NCBI GenBank assembly: GCA_963674545.2
Contig: CAXXFB010000001.1
Span: 2,790,001 to 2,854,000 of the forward strand
Direction of reading: 5' to 3'
DNA: 64,000 bases
Source: JABGQS01 sp963674545
GTDB lineage: Bacteria; Bacillota; Clostridia; Christensenellales; SZUA-584
Below are positions 52,938 to 62,154 of this stretch, one piece after another (position 1 is the stretch's first letter; each line of letters begins with the position of its first letter). Both the position numbers and the translations under genes were made by a program. The notes below the pieces were generated by a model. That model worked only from the letters and a program-made list of their open reading frames with translations. It had not been told where the DNA came from and ran no database searches.

Positions 52938-53800
52938 GCCCTGCCAAACGCAGGGCAGCTATTATATGCGTACAGAACAACCTAAGTATTTCTGAGGCAA
53001 AAGCGTGCAGGGTTATAGGACAGTATAGAAGCACACAGCGTTATGAAAGCAAGAGGTTGCCTGACGAAGATATATTAACATCCAGGATAATTGAACTTGC
53101 CTGCAAATATGGACGATATGGATATATGAGAATAACAGCATTATTACAAGCTGAAGGATTCCATGTTAATCATAAGCGGGTAGAACGGATATGGCGTGAA
53201 CAGGGGCTGAAAGTGCCTCAAAGACAGAAGAAGAGTGGCAGGCTCTGGCTGAATGACGGTTCATGTATAAGACTGAAACCAGAATATACGAACCACGTAT
53301 GGAGCTATGATCTGGTTTTTGACAAGACAACAGATAGCAGAACATATAAGATTTTAAATATAATAGATGAGTATACAAGAGAATGTATCTGCACATATGC
53401 AGCTAGAAAGATAAGATGGGCAGAAGTACAGGAACAACTGGCAGAAGCTTTCTGCTCCAGAGGGATTCCTGAATATATACGATCAGATAATGGTAGTGAA
53501 TTTACTGCTAAGAAGCTTCGAGAGTGGCTTAATCGACTAGAGGTGAATACCACTTTCATTGAACCTGGCAGCCCTTGGGAGAATGGATATATAGAATCAT
53601 TCAACGGTAAGATGCGTGACGAGTTGTTAAATGGTGAAATGTTTGATACGATGTTTGAAGCGAGAATCCTGATTGAGCGGTGGAGGCACGAATATAATAC
53701 AATAAGGCCTCACAGCTCACTTGGATACCGGCCACCGGCGCCGGTGGCTATACTACCAACAGAATATCAATGCTGCAAAAATTCACTTTCGGCTCTGTAG
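52928..53800 (+). CDS. IS3-family OrfB transposase (via -1 frameshift)
   Basis: DDE integrase core: HVWSYDLVFDKTTDSRTYKILNIIDEYTREC, then EYIRSDNGSEFTAKKL, and ENGYIESFNGKMRDELLNGE, supplying the two Asp and the Glu. The frame opens before 52937 with KLLSPAKRRAA, overlapping the end of orfA, so expression as OrfAB needs a -1 shift at GGGAAACTTTT. A separate ATG start at 53057 would drop the first part. Confidence 0.9.
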   Translation, partial: KLLSPAKRRAAIICVQNNLSISEAKACRVIGQYRSTQRYESKRLPDEDILTSRIIELACKYGRYGYMRITALLQAEGFHVNHKRVERIWREQGLKVPQRQKKSGRLWLNDGSCIRLKPEYTNHVWSYDLVFDKTTDSRTYKILNIIDEYTRECICTYAARKIRWAEVQEQLAEAFCSRGIPEYIRSDNGSEFTAKKLREWLNRLEVNTTFIEPGSPWENGYIESFNGKMRDELLNGEMFDTMFEARILIERWRHEYNTIRPHSSLGYRPPAPVAILPTEYQCCKNSLSAL

Positions 53801-53819
53801 TATTACTGGGGGTAGGTCA

Positions 53820-54008
53820 TCTCTTGAAGGTATTGAAAAACATACAGGCTTGATCGAGAGCGTTTTCATAGACTGCCCGAATATTACTGACTTTACGCCG
53901 CTGCTTGAGTTGCCGAATCTGGAGCGTCTGATTGTTAGTGAAGATATGAAAGACATGATAGGGGCACAGCTTGATGGAGCCGATTTTGAAATAATTTATG
54001 GGGATTGA
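53820..54008 (+). pseudogene. C-terminal remnant of a third TIR-TM-LRR protein
   Basis: From the IS3 edge the frame reads SLEGIEKHTGLIESVFIDCP, then NITDFTPLLELPNLERLIVSED, MKDMIGAQLDGADFEIIYGD. The leucine-rich strand ending and the L-x-x-x-x-V-x-x-D-M cap match the ends of the two following TIR proteins (KLNTVRVTANM and LKTVMVTQDM). Its TIR and transmembrane parts were removed by the IS3 event. Its stop overlaps the start region of the next TIR gene. Confidence 0.75.
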
Positions 54009-54013
54009 GTATT

Positions 54014-54904
54014 ATGAAAGAACGTATTTTTTATCAAGCCTATGAAGGAAATATGCCATATATTTTCTTAAGGTTTGATAAATCAGACAGGCAAATCGCA
54101 TCAGGAATTGTCAACTTACTGATCGACAAACAATTCAGGGTATGCTATGACGCGCATGATAGCAAATCGATTGGAGATTCAGATTGGTTAGCCAGCCGAA
54201 TTTTTTCATCGCAATTGACCGTTTTCCTGATATCCGCCGGCGCTCTTAAAAGCATGGCATTCAGGAACAGCATCAATTTTGCGCTGAGTAAAAACAAAAA
54301 GGTTTTCTGCATATATCTTGATGATGAGAAGCTGGGTTATGGTTTCGATATGCAGCTTTCTCACGTACCGGGCATCAGACTGAGTGATTATAAGGATACA
54401 ACAGCTCTGTGCGAGGAAATCCTTAAGACGGACATTTTTGTTCAGGATATGCGAGGTGAAGATGCAAAAGTGCCTGCCCGGAACGAACGGAAAAAGAAGA
54501 CAGCGGTAGTATTGCTAGCGTCAGTTCTTGTATTATTTCTCGTGGCTGCTGCAGTAATCACCGTTTACCGAATCAACTATGAAAACTCGTTAGCCGGCCA
54601 GATCGAGAAGATGTCTGAGGCTGACTATCTTGATATCTCAAATGAAGATGCTGCAATCATAGAGTTGCTGCAAGGGAAAAAGATCAAAACACTGGTTGCT
54701 CGAAATATGGAGCTTACAGATATTGAAGCACTGGTGAATGTCGATTGCGAAACGCTTGATATATCTCAAAACCCGCATGTTAAAACGCTTGAGCCCCTTG
54801 TTGATAATGTGTATTTAAAAACCGTAATGGTTACACAGGATATGTATCCGGCAATCGTAAGAGTCGGCGAGGACCGTCAGTTTAAAATTGTTATTGGCAG
54901 ATAG
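54014..54904 (+). CDS. TIR-transmembrane-LRR protein, catalytic Glu replaced by Ser, 296 aa
   Basis: N-terminal TIR domain (about 10-140): YEGNMPYIFLRFDKSDRQIASGIV, then FRVCYDAHDSKSIGDSDW (BB-loop region), QLTVFLISAGALKS and KKVFCIYLDD. At the position of the catalytic Glu this copy has Ser86 (RNSINF). KKKTAVVLLASVLVLFLVAAAVITVY is one membrane helix (about 162-185). Residues about 200-296 form a short leucine-rich region (YLDISN, KTLVARNMELTDIEAL, ETLDISQN, VKTLEPLVDN). The predicted topology is TIR inside and LRR outside. ATG at 54014 is preferred; TTG at 54005 is upstream. Confidence 0.8.
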   Translation: MKERIFYQAYEGNMPYIFLRFDKSDRQIASGIVNLLIDKQFRVCYDAHDSKSIGDSDWLASRIFSSQLTVFLISAGALKSMAFRNSINFALSKNKKVFCIYLDDEKLGYGFDMQLSHVPGIRLSDYKDTTALCEEILKTDIFVQDMRGEDAKVPARNERKKKTAVVLLASVLVLFLVAAAVITVYRINYENSLAGQIEKMSEADYLDISNEDAAIIELLQGKKIKTLVARNMELTDIEALVNVDCETLDISQNPHVKTLEPLVDNVYLKTVMVTQDMYPAIVRVGEDRQFKIVIGR

Positions 54905-54913
54905 GAGCAGAAC

Positions 54914-55879
54914 ATGAACGGATATGTAAGAGCGTATGAGGGAGACGAACCGTATATATTTGTCAGCTATGCCCATAAGGACAGTGGGAAAGTACTTCCT
55001 GTGATCCGTGCGCTATACGATAGGAAATACCGGGTATGGTATGATGAAGGCATAGCGCCGGGCAGCGAGTGGCCGCACAACATTGAGAGGCATCTTAAGA
55101 ATGCATCAGCCGTGATTGTTTTTATTTCCGAAAACTCAATTTTATCCCGGAACTGCGATAACGAAGTGGATACATCCATTGACAGCGATAAGGACATTAT
55201 ACAAATAAGTTTGGATAGCGTTTCGAGGCATAAGTTGCTGCAAAAGGAAGCCCTAAAGTTTGACGAAAACCTAATAAACGTGTTGACAAATGGTGATGTG
55301 CTGGGCGAAGAATTGATCGGCGGCGGCATTACCGGATATCAATATACGATCGATAAAAAGAGAAGTTTTAACATCTGGAACCTGATGCTTGGGCTTGCCG
55401 CCGTGCTGATTGTTGTTCTTCCGGTTTCTTTATACGGCTTGTATAACGGTTGGTTTGACGATCTGCTTCCCGCCAGGCAGCCTGTGGCGGAAGTCGCCAT
55501 GCCCACCGCATCGCCGCCGGAAGTCATATCAATCGACAGTAATATTATCGGCAGCGTTTTGCCTGTGGGCTTTTCATCTAAGGAGGAGAAAAACGCGGTG
55601 TATAACATACTCGGATGGACACAGCCGTCTGAAATGACGTACAACGATCTAATCGATATGGAAGGGCTGACACATTTGGAAATCGGGGATGAGCAAATAA
55701 CTGACCTCGGATTTGCTGCTTTTCTTCCTAACCTTGAGGAAATTTCATTATATAATTCGTCGATAAACGATCTGTCACCGCTAATTGAATGCCCAAAGCT
55801 CAATACGGTTCGGGTGACTGCCAATATGCTTCCGATTGCGCTGCCGGAGGTTAGGGCTTTTGACGTCGAGGTCATGTAA
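54914..55879 (+). CDS. TIR-transmembrane-LRR protein, catalytic Glu retained, 321 aa
   Basis: TIR domain (about 12-105): YEGDEPYIFVSYAHKDSGKVLPVIRALY, RVWYDEGIAPGSEWPHNIERHL, AVIVFISENSILSRNCDNEVDTS. Glu84 fits the NAD+-cleaving Glu of TIR enzymes. Helix NLMLGLAAVLIVVLPVSLYGLY (about 156-177) crosses the membrane. The outside part holds a Pro/Thr linker and LRR-like strands (GLTHLEIGDEQITDLGFAAFLPNLEEISLYNSSINDLSPL), ending in the same cap as its neighbour. Nine bases separate it from the other TIR gene, with RBS AGGAG in the gap, so they are co-expressed. Two coupled receptors, one possibly enzymatic and one not, are suggested. Confidence 0.85.
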   Translation: MNGYVRAYEGDEPYIFVSYAHKDSGKVLPVIRALYDRKYRVWYDEGIAPGSEWPHNIERHLKNASAVIVFISENSILSRNCDNEVDTSIDSDKDIIQISLDSVSRHKLLQKEALKFDENLINVLTNGDVLGEELIGGGITGYQYTIDKKRSFNIWNLMLGLAAVLIVVLPVSLYGLYNGWFDDLLPARQPVAEVAMPTASPPEVISIDSNIIGSVLPVGFSSKEEKNAVYNILGWTQPSEMTYNDLIDMEGLTHLEIGDEQITDLGFAAFLPNLEEISLYNSSINDLSPLIECPKLNTVRVTANMLPIALPEVRAFDVEVM

Positions 55880-56064
55880 CCATCTAGCAGCTGATTATAA
55901 CGGAGTGCCTTTTTAAAATTGAATAGTCACCCCAAACCCGCCAAATAACAAAGCAGTGGTGAATACTTAAATAAATAGGGCTGCATTGATATAGTAAGAA
56001 ACATATGCTATATTAATAAAACAAGTAATATTGCTTAAAAAATTTGATATTGAATAAGGTGACT

Positions 56065-57315
56065 ATGCTAAATCGAGATAGAGAAATTTATATCGGTATT
56101 ATTGGGCTCGGGGCAATGGGGAAAGGCCTCATTTATCAATCTATAATTACTGATAAAGTAAAAACAGTAGCTGTATGTGACATAGATATTGGCAAGGCCT
56201 GTAGATTACTTGAAGAGTTTAATGTTGATTATATTATAGCAAACAAACAAACAAAATTAAAAGAAGTTGCCCTGCAAGGGAAGATAGCAATCTTTGAAGA
56301 CGGGAACGATCTTGCAACTGCAAACGGGCTAGATGCAGTTATCGAAGCAACCGGAACTATTATCGATGGTGGGGAGTTTTCAGTTAGTATTTTAAAATCA
56401 GGTAAGCATTTAATACTAATGAACTCAGAAATAGATCTTATCTTTGGCCCATATCTCTGTCAACTGGCTAAACAGAACGGCGTAGTATATACAAGTTGTG
56501 ATGGTGACCAGTACGGTACCCTAAAGCATATTATTGATGAGATTATTTTTTGGGGATTTGATCTTGTAATGGTTGGGAATATCAAAGGATATCTTGACCG
56601 ATATGCTAATCCCACATCAATAATTCCAGAAGCGGATAAAAGAAACCTTGATTATAAAGCTTGTGCTTCATATACCGACGGCACTAAGCTTAATATTGAG
56701 ATGTCACTGATTTCAAATGCGATTGGTTTGTCTGCAGATACTCCAGGTATGAGCGGACCTATCTGTGACAATATAGATAATTTGCAGAGTGTATTTGATT
56801 TTGGAGCAATTTGGAAAGATAAAAAACCTATTGTTGACTATATACTTGGTGCTAAGCCTGGAGGAGGTGTTTTTACTGTAGGTTATTGTGATAATGCTTA
56901 TCAAAGAGATATGCTCAAATATTATAAAATGGGGAATGGTCCATTTTATACGTTTTACAGACCTTATCATCTTTGCCATATCGAATCCATGTCTACTGTT
57001 GTTGATGCCGTTATAAAAAATGAAGCACTTCTTCAACCAGAGTTTGGGTTCTTAACAAATGTCTTTGCGTACGCAAAAAAGAAGCTTAAAAAGGGATGCG
57101 TGCTTGATGGTATCGGTGGTCATACATGTTACGGTCTAATTGAAAATTGCAATGAAAAAAACCGGACACCAGGCATACCAATTTGTTTGGCAGATAATGT
57201 TAGGTTAAAAAGGGATATTGATAAGGATGAGAAAATCTACCTTGAAGATGTAATATTTGATTCTAATCGGCTGGATTTTAAACTTTATGCTTTATCTGGA
57301 GGCCAGATCAAATGA
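56065..57315 (+). CDS. NAD(P)-binding oxidoreductase with SAF-like C-terminus, 416 aa
   Basis: Rossmann motif IGIIGLGAMGKGLIYQS near the N-terminus, then AVIEATGTI (dinucleotide loop) as in homoserine dehydrogenase-like and Gfo/Idh proteins. The C-terminal region VFAYAKKKLKKGCVLDGIGGHTCYGLIE is typical of the SAF-domain oxidoreductases in O-antigen and capsule clusters. It probably makes or modifies a sugar precursor. It overlaps the glycosyltransferase by 4 bases. The start is ATG at 56065 after AAGGTG; a TTG at 56044 has no such site. Confidence 0.82.
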   Translation: MLNRDREIYIGIIGLGAMGKGLIYQSIITDKVKTVAVCDIDIGKACRLLEEFNVDYIIANKQTKLKEVALQGKIAIFEDGNDLATANGLDAVIEATGTIIDGGEFSVSILKSGKHLILMNSEIDLIFGPYLCQLAKQNGVVYTSCDGDQYGTLKHIIDEIIFWGFDLVMVGNIKGYLDRYANPTSIIPEADKRNLDYKACASYTDGTKLNIEMSLISNAIGLSADTPGMSGPICDNIDNLQSVFDFGAIWKDKKPIVDYILGAKPGGGVFTVGYCDNAYQRDMLKYYKMGNGPFYTFYRPYHLCHIESMSTVVDAVIKNEALLQPEFGFLTNVFAYAKKKLKKGCVLDGIGGHTCYGLIENCNEKNRTPGIPICLADNVRLKRDIDKDEKIYLEDVIFDSNRLDFKLYALSGGQIK

Positions 57316-58421
57316 ACTGCTCGCCATTGGTCAGTGTAAGAATACCATCTTATAATCATGAAAAGTATATTTTTGAGTGTATTTCCAGTGTTCTAAATCA
57401 AACATATACAAATTATGAAATAGTCATTGTTGATGACTGCTCAACTGATAGGACCTTAGAGATTATCAGGGAATTTAAAGACTCAAGAATTAAAGTCAAT
57501 TCGTTAAGCATAAACTCAGGTATGAACGTTGCTGTTGAAAAATGCATGAGCAGTTGCAACGGGGAATACATCGCAAATATGTGTAGTGACGATGTATGGG
57601 CACCGACTAAGCTTGAAAAACAAGTATTGTTTTTAGAGCAAAACAAGTCTTATGATGCTGTTTTTACAAAAGTAGAATTCATTGATGAAAAAGGCTATAC
57701 AATTAAAGACTCATTGAACAAATACTCCCATATTTTTGATTGTGAAAATAAATCATCAACAGAGTGGCTAAGGCACTTTTTTTATTACGGTAATTGCCTA
57801 TGTAATCCAAGTGTGTTAATAAGAAAAGATGTATATAAGTCTTTTAATTATCAGGATAAGAGGCTTCTTTCGTTGTCGGATTTTGACTTATGGGTTAAAC
57901 TTTCATTTGAGCATCAATTCTAGATATTGGATGAAAAACTTACAAAATTTCGGATACGTGACATGGACATGAATGTAAGCGCAGAGACACCTGGAAGTAT
58001 TAACCGGTCTGCTTTTGAATATAAGCAGATATTAGATCACTATCTTAAAATAAAAGATCCGGATTTGCTTATTGAAATTTTTCCAGAATGTATTAAGTAT
58101 GGAGAGCCTGAAAAAAATACTATTCCATATTTTTTAGGGCGCTTAGCTATCGATTCGAAAGGAGCTTATAGTAAATTATGGGGTTGTGAGAAAATATTTA
58201 ACCTAATGAGGAACGATCGCATTGCAGCAGTGTTAGAAAAAAGCTGCAACTTTAGATATAAAGATCTTATCAGTTTAACAGCGGAGACAAATATTTTCAT
58301 TAATGATAATCCTAAAAATAGAGTATTTTTTAAAAAAATCAAAAGAATGCTTAGAGGCTGCAGCCCAAGACTGTATACGCAATTAAAAAAAGCGTTCAAT
58401 AAAGATAATCCAAAAGGTTGA
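57312..58421 (+). pseudogene. Family 2 glycosyltransferase interrupted by an in-frame TAG
   Basis: N-terminal GT-A domain: VSVRIPSYNHEKYIFECISSVLNQTY, VDDCSTDRT, MCSDDVW (DxD-like). The frame stops at TAG 57921-57923 after FEHQF, and the same frame continues with ILDEKLTKFRIRDMDMNVSAETPG to 58421. Homologues read H-x-I-Y-x-L-D-E-K here, so the TAG sits where Tyr is expected and a single base would restore it. It has either lost function or is a sequence error; readthrough is possible but unsupported. Confidence 0.82.
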
Positions 58422-58769
58422 TTGTGAATTCAGTGAAAACAGACCAAAGATAATTGTTAAAGTATGATATAATAAGCTTACCTAAAAAATGTACTACCAC
58501 CAAAGCATGTGCGAATTTATTTGGGGAAAAGGTCATCATAAATTAGTTTTCAAGAGAAGGGTTTACGCTAGCATTGATAAAGATATGTTCACATTTCCAA
58601 GGGATTGCGCATTGTAGATGTAAACAAATATCTATAACCTTTAGATAGGACTCAATCTTTATTGTGATTTAAGGGTTGACTTTATTGACAATAAATTATT
58701 GACACTGATATATTAAATAAGAACCGATGCACATTTCTATATGTTTCATGATATAATTGAGCGGAAAAT
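58422..58769 (+). other. Intergenic region between the glycosyltransferase and the rhamnose operon
   Basis: 348 bases without a credible gene in either strand. It holds a TATAAT at 58468-58473 without a matching -35, and the promoter described at 58685-58714. AT-rich throughout. Confidence 0.6.
58685..58714 (+). promoter_or_regulatory. Promoter for the rhamnose operon
   Basis: TTGACA (58685-58690), 18 bp, TATATT (58709-58714). A second TTGACA at 58699 and a TATAAT at 58752-58757 lie nearer to the gene but are not spaced as one promoter. Confidence 0.5.
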
Positions 58770-59630
58770 ATGAAAACTTTATTAATCGGATCAAACGGGC
58801 AGCTGGGAAGGCAAATGCGTGAAACCCTATTAGAGCACAAACTCAAATTTGATGCTTTCGATTTGCCGCAGATAGATATTTCGAATATACAATCAGTTCG
58901 AAATATTATAAAAAGGGGCAATTATGGAACTATCATTAATTGTGCTGCCTATACAAACGTTGATGAAGCAGAGACCTCTAAACAAGCCGCATTTGATGCT
59001 AATGCGCTCGGACCAAAAAACATTGCAATAATATGCAATGAATATGGATTGGATTTGTTTCATATATCAACAGACTATGTTTTCTCGGGTGATCCTATCA
59101 TTCAGGATGAGAAACCACGTCCGTATATTGAAACAGACATATGCTCTCCAAACACAGTATATGGTCGCACAAAGCTTATGGGAGAAGAGTATATCAGGAA
59201 AATACATGATCGACATTACATTCTTCGAACCGCTTGGCTTTACGGAAACGGAAGTAACTTTGTTAAAACAATGTTGAGTCTATCAAAGGACAATAATGAG
59301 CTTCGCATTGTGGATGACCAATATGGATCTCCTACTTCAACTGTCGATTTAGCCAGAGCAATCTTTATGTTAATAGGCGCAAGTAAATATGGAACATATC
59401 ATGCAACGTGCGAGGGATTTTGTACATGGTATGAGTTTGCTAAAAAGATTTTTGAATTAAAAAAAATTGATATTGAAGTTGTACCAGTATCGAGTAAAGA
59501 ATTTGTTAGACCGGCAAAACGACCAGCATGGTCTGTGCTGGAAAATGCGAGATTAAAAGAACTGGGAATGAATAATTTCCGGAACTGGGAAGTATCACTT
59601 AAAGAATACCTGGATAACTTAGATGATTAG
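58770..59630 (+). CDS. rfbD: dTDP-4-dehydrorhamnose reductase, 286 aa
   Basis: Last step to dTDP-L-rhamnose. NAD(P)H loop GSNGQLGRQM, SDYVFSG-type segment (STDYVFSGDPI), catalytic Tyr/Lys in VYGRTKLMGEEY, and DDQYGSPTSTVDLARAI. Length is standard. First gene of rfbDACB; 9 bases to the next start. Confidence 0.95.
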   Translation: MKTLLIGSNGQLGRQMRETLLEHKLKFDAFDLPQIDISNIQSVRNIIKRGNYGTIINCAAYTNVDEAETSKQAAFDANALGPKNIAIICNEYGLDLFHISTDYVFSGDPIIQDEKPRPYIETDICSPNTVYGRTKLMGEEYIRKIHDRHYILRTAWLYGNGSNFVKTMLSLSKDNNELRIVDDQYGSPTSTVDLARAIFMLIGASKYGTYHATCEGFCTWYEFAKKIFELKKIDIEVVPVSSKEFVRPAKRPAWSVLENARLKELGMNNFRNWEVSLKEYLDNLDD

Positions 59631-59639
59631 GTGGAGTAT

Positions 59640-60512
59640 ATGAGAGGAATTATATTAGCTGGCGGATCGGGAACCCGGCTTTATCCGGTTACAAAAGCAG
59701 TAACAAAACAACTGCTTTCTATTTATGATAAACCGATGGTATATTATCCGCTCTCAGCACTAATGCTTTCAGGTATAAGAGATATTTTGATAATATCCAC
59801 ACCGAACGATTTGCCGTTATACGAAAAACTATTTGGCAGCGGAAGCGAAATAGGGATGAATTTTTCATATGAGGTTCAGAAAGCGCCAAATGGCTTGGCA
59901 GAAGCTTTTATCATAGGAGAAGAATTTATTGGTGATAATAAATGTGCGCTGGTTTTGGGAGACAATATTTTTTACGGCCACGGATTTACTCAAAGTATTC
60001 AAAACGCGACAAGGCTTACTAAAGGAGCCACAATTTTCGGCTATTATGTCAATAATCCCAGTGCGTACGGAGTTGTCGGATTTGACGAAAATGGAACAGT
60101 AGATTCAATTGAGGAGAAACCTGCGCACCCAAAATCTCACTATGCAGTGCCAGGTTTATACTTTTATGATAATAAAGTGGTCGAAATTGCAAAAAGAGTT
60201 AAGCCTTCAAAACGAGGTGAACTTGAAATTGTAGCGGTTAACCAAGTGTATTTAGAGATGGGGGATCTAAATGTAGAGCTGCTGGGAAGAGGTATCGCCT
60301 GGCTTGATACGGGGACGCATGACGATCTACTGGCTGCATCAAATTTCGTGGCGACCATTCAGAAACGACAAGGGTTATATGTTTCCTGCATAGAGGAAAT
60401 AGCATATAGAATGGAGTATATTGACAGCAATCAACTACAGGAACTGGCGAAACCGCTTATAAAAACAGATTATGGCCGATATTTAGAGAATATTGCGAAA
60501 GGTAGATTGTAG
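59640..60512 (+). CDS. rfbA: Glucose-1-phosphate thymidylyltransferase, 290 aa
   Basis: Makes dTDP-glucose from glucose-1-phosphate and dTTP. GIILAGGSGTRLYPVTKAVTKQL is the nucleotide motif; LVLGDNIFYGHGF contains the catalytic Asp region; EEKPAHPKSHYAVPGLYFYD and WLDTGTHDDLLAAS are typical. ATG at 59640 is 6 bases after AGGTGG. Confidence 0.96.
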   Translation: MRGIILAGGSGTRLYPVTKAVTKQLLSIYDKPMVYYPLSALMLSGIRDILIISTPNDLPLYEKLFGSGSEIGMNFSYEVQKAPNGLAEAFIIGEEFIGDNKCALVLGDNIFYGHGFTQSIQNATRLTKGATIFGYYVNNPSAYGVVGFDENGTVDSIEEKPAHPKSHYAVPGLYFYDNKVVEIAKRVKPSKRGELEIVAVNQVYLEMGDLNVELLGRGIAWLDTGTHDDLLAASNFVATIQKRQGLYVSCIEEIAYRMEYIDSNQLQELAKPLIKTDYGRYLENIAKGRL

Positions 60513-60514
60513 GG

Positions 60515-61072
60515 ATGGCAAAGATTAAAATAATCGAAACATCTATAGACGGAATGATATATATTGAGCCCAAAGTATTTTCGGATGAGCGTGGCTATTT
60601 CATGGAGACATATAATAAAGAAGAATTCAAAGAAATAGGGCTGGATGTGGATTTTGTACAGGATAATGAATCTCGTTCAAAGAAAGGTGTTCTGCGCGGG
60701 CTGCACTTCCAGACAAAGTTTTCACAAGGTAAACTTGTGAGGGTACTGCAAGGGAACGTCTTCGATGTAGGAGTGGATTTAAGAAAAGGTTCACCGACCT
60801 ATGGGAGATGGGAAGGAATGCTTCTTTCCGATCAAAACAAAAGAATGTTTTATATTCCTGAGGGTTGTGCGCACGGTTTTCTGGTTATTTCAGATTTTGC
60901 TGTATTTACGTACAAGTGTACGAATCCATACCGTCCCGAGTATGACAGCGGAATTATTTATAACGATATGGATATAGGTATAGATTGGCCGACAGAAGGT
61001 ATCGAGCAAATCGTTTTATCAGACAAGGATAAGCAGTTAAAAACTCTGCATGAGATAAAACCACAGCTTTAG
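60515..61072 (+). CDS. rfbC: dTDP-4-dehydrorhamnose 3,5-epimerase, 185 aa
   Basis: Double epimerisation of the 4-keto-6-deoxy sugar. RGYFMETYNKEEFKE, GVLRGLHFQ with the catalytic His, GSPTYGRWEGMLLS and YIPEGCAHGFLVISDFAVFTYKCT with the catalytic Tyr all fit RmlC. It is 2 bases after the rfbA stop. Confidence 0.96.
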   Translation: MAKIKIIETSIDGMIYIEPKVFSDERGYFMETYNKEEFKEIGLDVDFVQDNESRSKKGVLRGLHFQTKFSQGKLVRVLQGNVFDVGVDLRKGSPTYGRWEGMLLSDQNKRMFYIPEGCAHGFLVISDFAVFTYKCTNPYRPEYDSGIIYNDMDIGIDWPTEGIEQIVLSDKDKQLKTLHEIKPQL

Positions 61073-61084
61073 GAGTTCTTATAA

Positions 61085-62137
61085 GTGAAAAAAGTTTTAG
61101 TTACCGGCGGGGCCGGATTTATAGGTTCAAATTTTTTAAAACACATAGCAGCTGCACATCCCGAGTGGCTTCTTATTAATCTTGACTCATTAACATATGC
61201 AGGCAATCTGGAAAACCTAAAACAATTTGAATCTATCGATAGATATCTTTTTATCAAGGGAGACATTACGGACAGAGTTCTAATAAAATCAATTTTTGAT
61301 GAACACAAGATAGATTATGTAGTCAACTTTGCGGCAGAGAGCCATGTAGACAGAAGCATAAAACAGCCGGAAATATTTCTGAGAACCAACGTTTTTGGCA
61401 CACAATGCCTGCTTGACAATGCCAGGCTGTCGTGGCAGACAGGAAAGGACGATTTCGGTTACCCAACATATCGGGACGGCGTTAAATTTCTTCAAATTTC
61501 AACCGATGAAGTATACGGCGCTCTTGGTAAAACCGGGTTGTTTACAGAAAAAACACCGCTCGCGCCAAACAGCCCGTATTCTGCGTGTAAAGCCAGTGCA
61601 GATCTTCTTGTCAGGGCATATAACAAGACGTTCAAGCTTCCGGTAAACATAACACGTTGCTCAAACAACTATGGACCCTATCAGTTCCCTGAGAAGCTGA
61701 TTCCTTTGATGATAGACAATGCGCTTAAGGGAAAAGAGCTGCCCGTATATGGTGATGGGATGCAGATTAGAGACTGGCTGCATGTCAGTGATCACTGCAA
61801 TGCTATTGATACAGTGCTTCAAAGAGGAAGGAGCGGCGAGGTCTATAACATCGGCGGCAATAACGAAAGAGCAAATATTGATATTGTGAAACTTATTCTA
61901 GACAGACTGAACAGGTCTGAAAATCTGATAAAACACGTTGAAGACAGGCTCGGGCATGACAGGCGATATGCTATCGATAACAAAAAGATCACATCAAAGC
62001 TCGGATGGAAGCCTGCATATACGTTTGAACAGGGAATAGAACAAACGATACGCTGGTATTTGGAAAATAATGATTGGCTTTCTAATGTACGCAGCGGTAA
62101 ATACTTGGAATATTTTAATACGCACTACAATATCTAG
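61085..62137 (+). CDS. rfbB: dTDP-glucose 4,6-dehydratase, 350 aa
   Basis: Converts dTDP-glucose to the 4-keto-6-deoxy sugar. NAD motif GGAGFIGSNFLKH, FAAESHVDRSI, STDEVYGALG with active-site residues, YSACKASADLLVRAY (Tyr/Lys), and RCSNNYGPYQFPEKLIPL. GTG start with GGAG. Confidence 0.96.
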   Translation: MKKVLVTGGAGFIGSNFLKHIAAAHPEWLLINLDSLTYAGNLENLKQFESIDRYLFIKGDITDRVLIKSIFDEHKIDYVVNFAAESHVDRSIKQPEIFLRTNVFGTQCLLDNARLSWQTGKDDFGYPTYRDGVKFLQISTDEVYGALGKTGLFTEKTPLAPNSPYSACKASADLLVRAYNKTFKLPVNITRCSNNYGPYQFPEKLIPLMIDNALKGKELPVYGDGMQIRDWLHVSDHCNAIDTVLQRGRSGEVYNIGGNNERANIDIVKLILDRLNRSENLIKHVEDRLGHDRRYAIDNKKITSKLGWKPAYTFEQGIEQTIRWYLENNDWLSNVRSGKYLEYFNTHYNI

Positions 62138-62154
62138 GGAAACAGGGAGGCAAT

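Larger units (their letters stand above)
52580..53819 (+). mobile_element. IS3-family insertion sequence, about 1,240 bp
   Basis: Left end TGACCTTACCCC (52580) and right end GGGGGTAGGTCA (ending 53819) form imperfect inverted repeats. It carries orfA and orfB in overlapping frames. No target duplication is seen. The right end abuts the remains of a TIR-family gene. The 155 bases between the sugar-binding protein and this IS hold no gene that I can see. Confidence 0.85.

Noticed and set aside
46901..53819. Target-site duplications of IS21 and IS3
   Set aside because: Flanking bases do not match at either element.
41798..55879. Prophage
   Set aside because: There are no structural, terminase, lysis or replication genes; an integrative island fits better.
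57921..57923. TAG recoded as an amino acid (pyrrolysine or amber suppression)
   Set aside because: Other genes here end normally with TAG, no pyl genes are seen, and a single substitution explains it.
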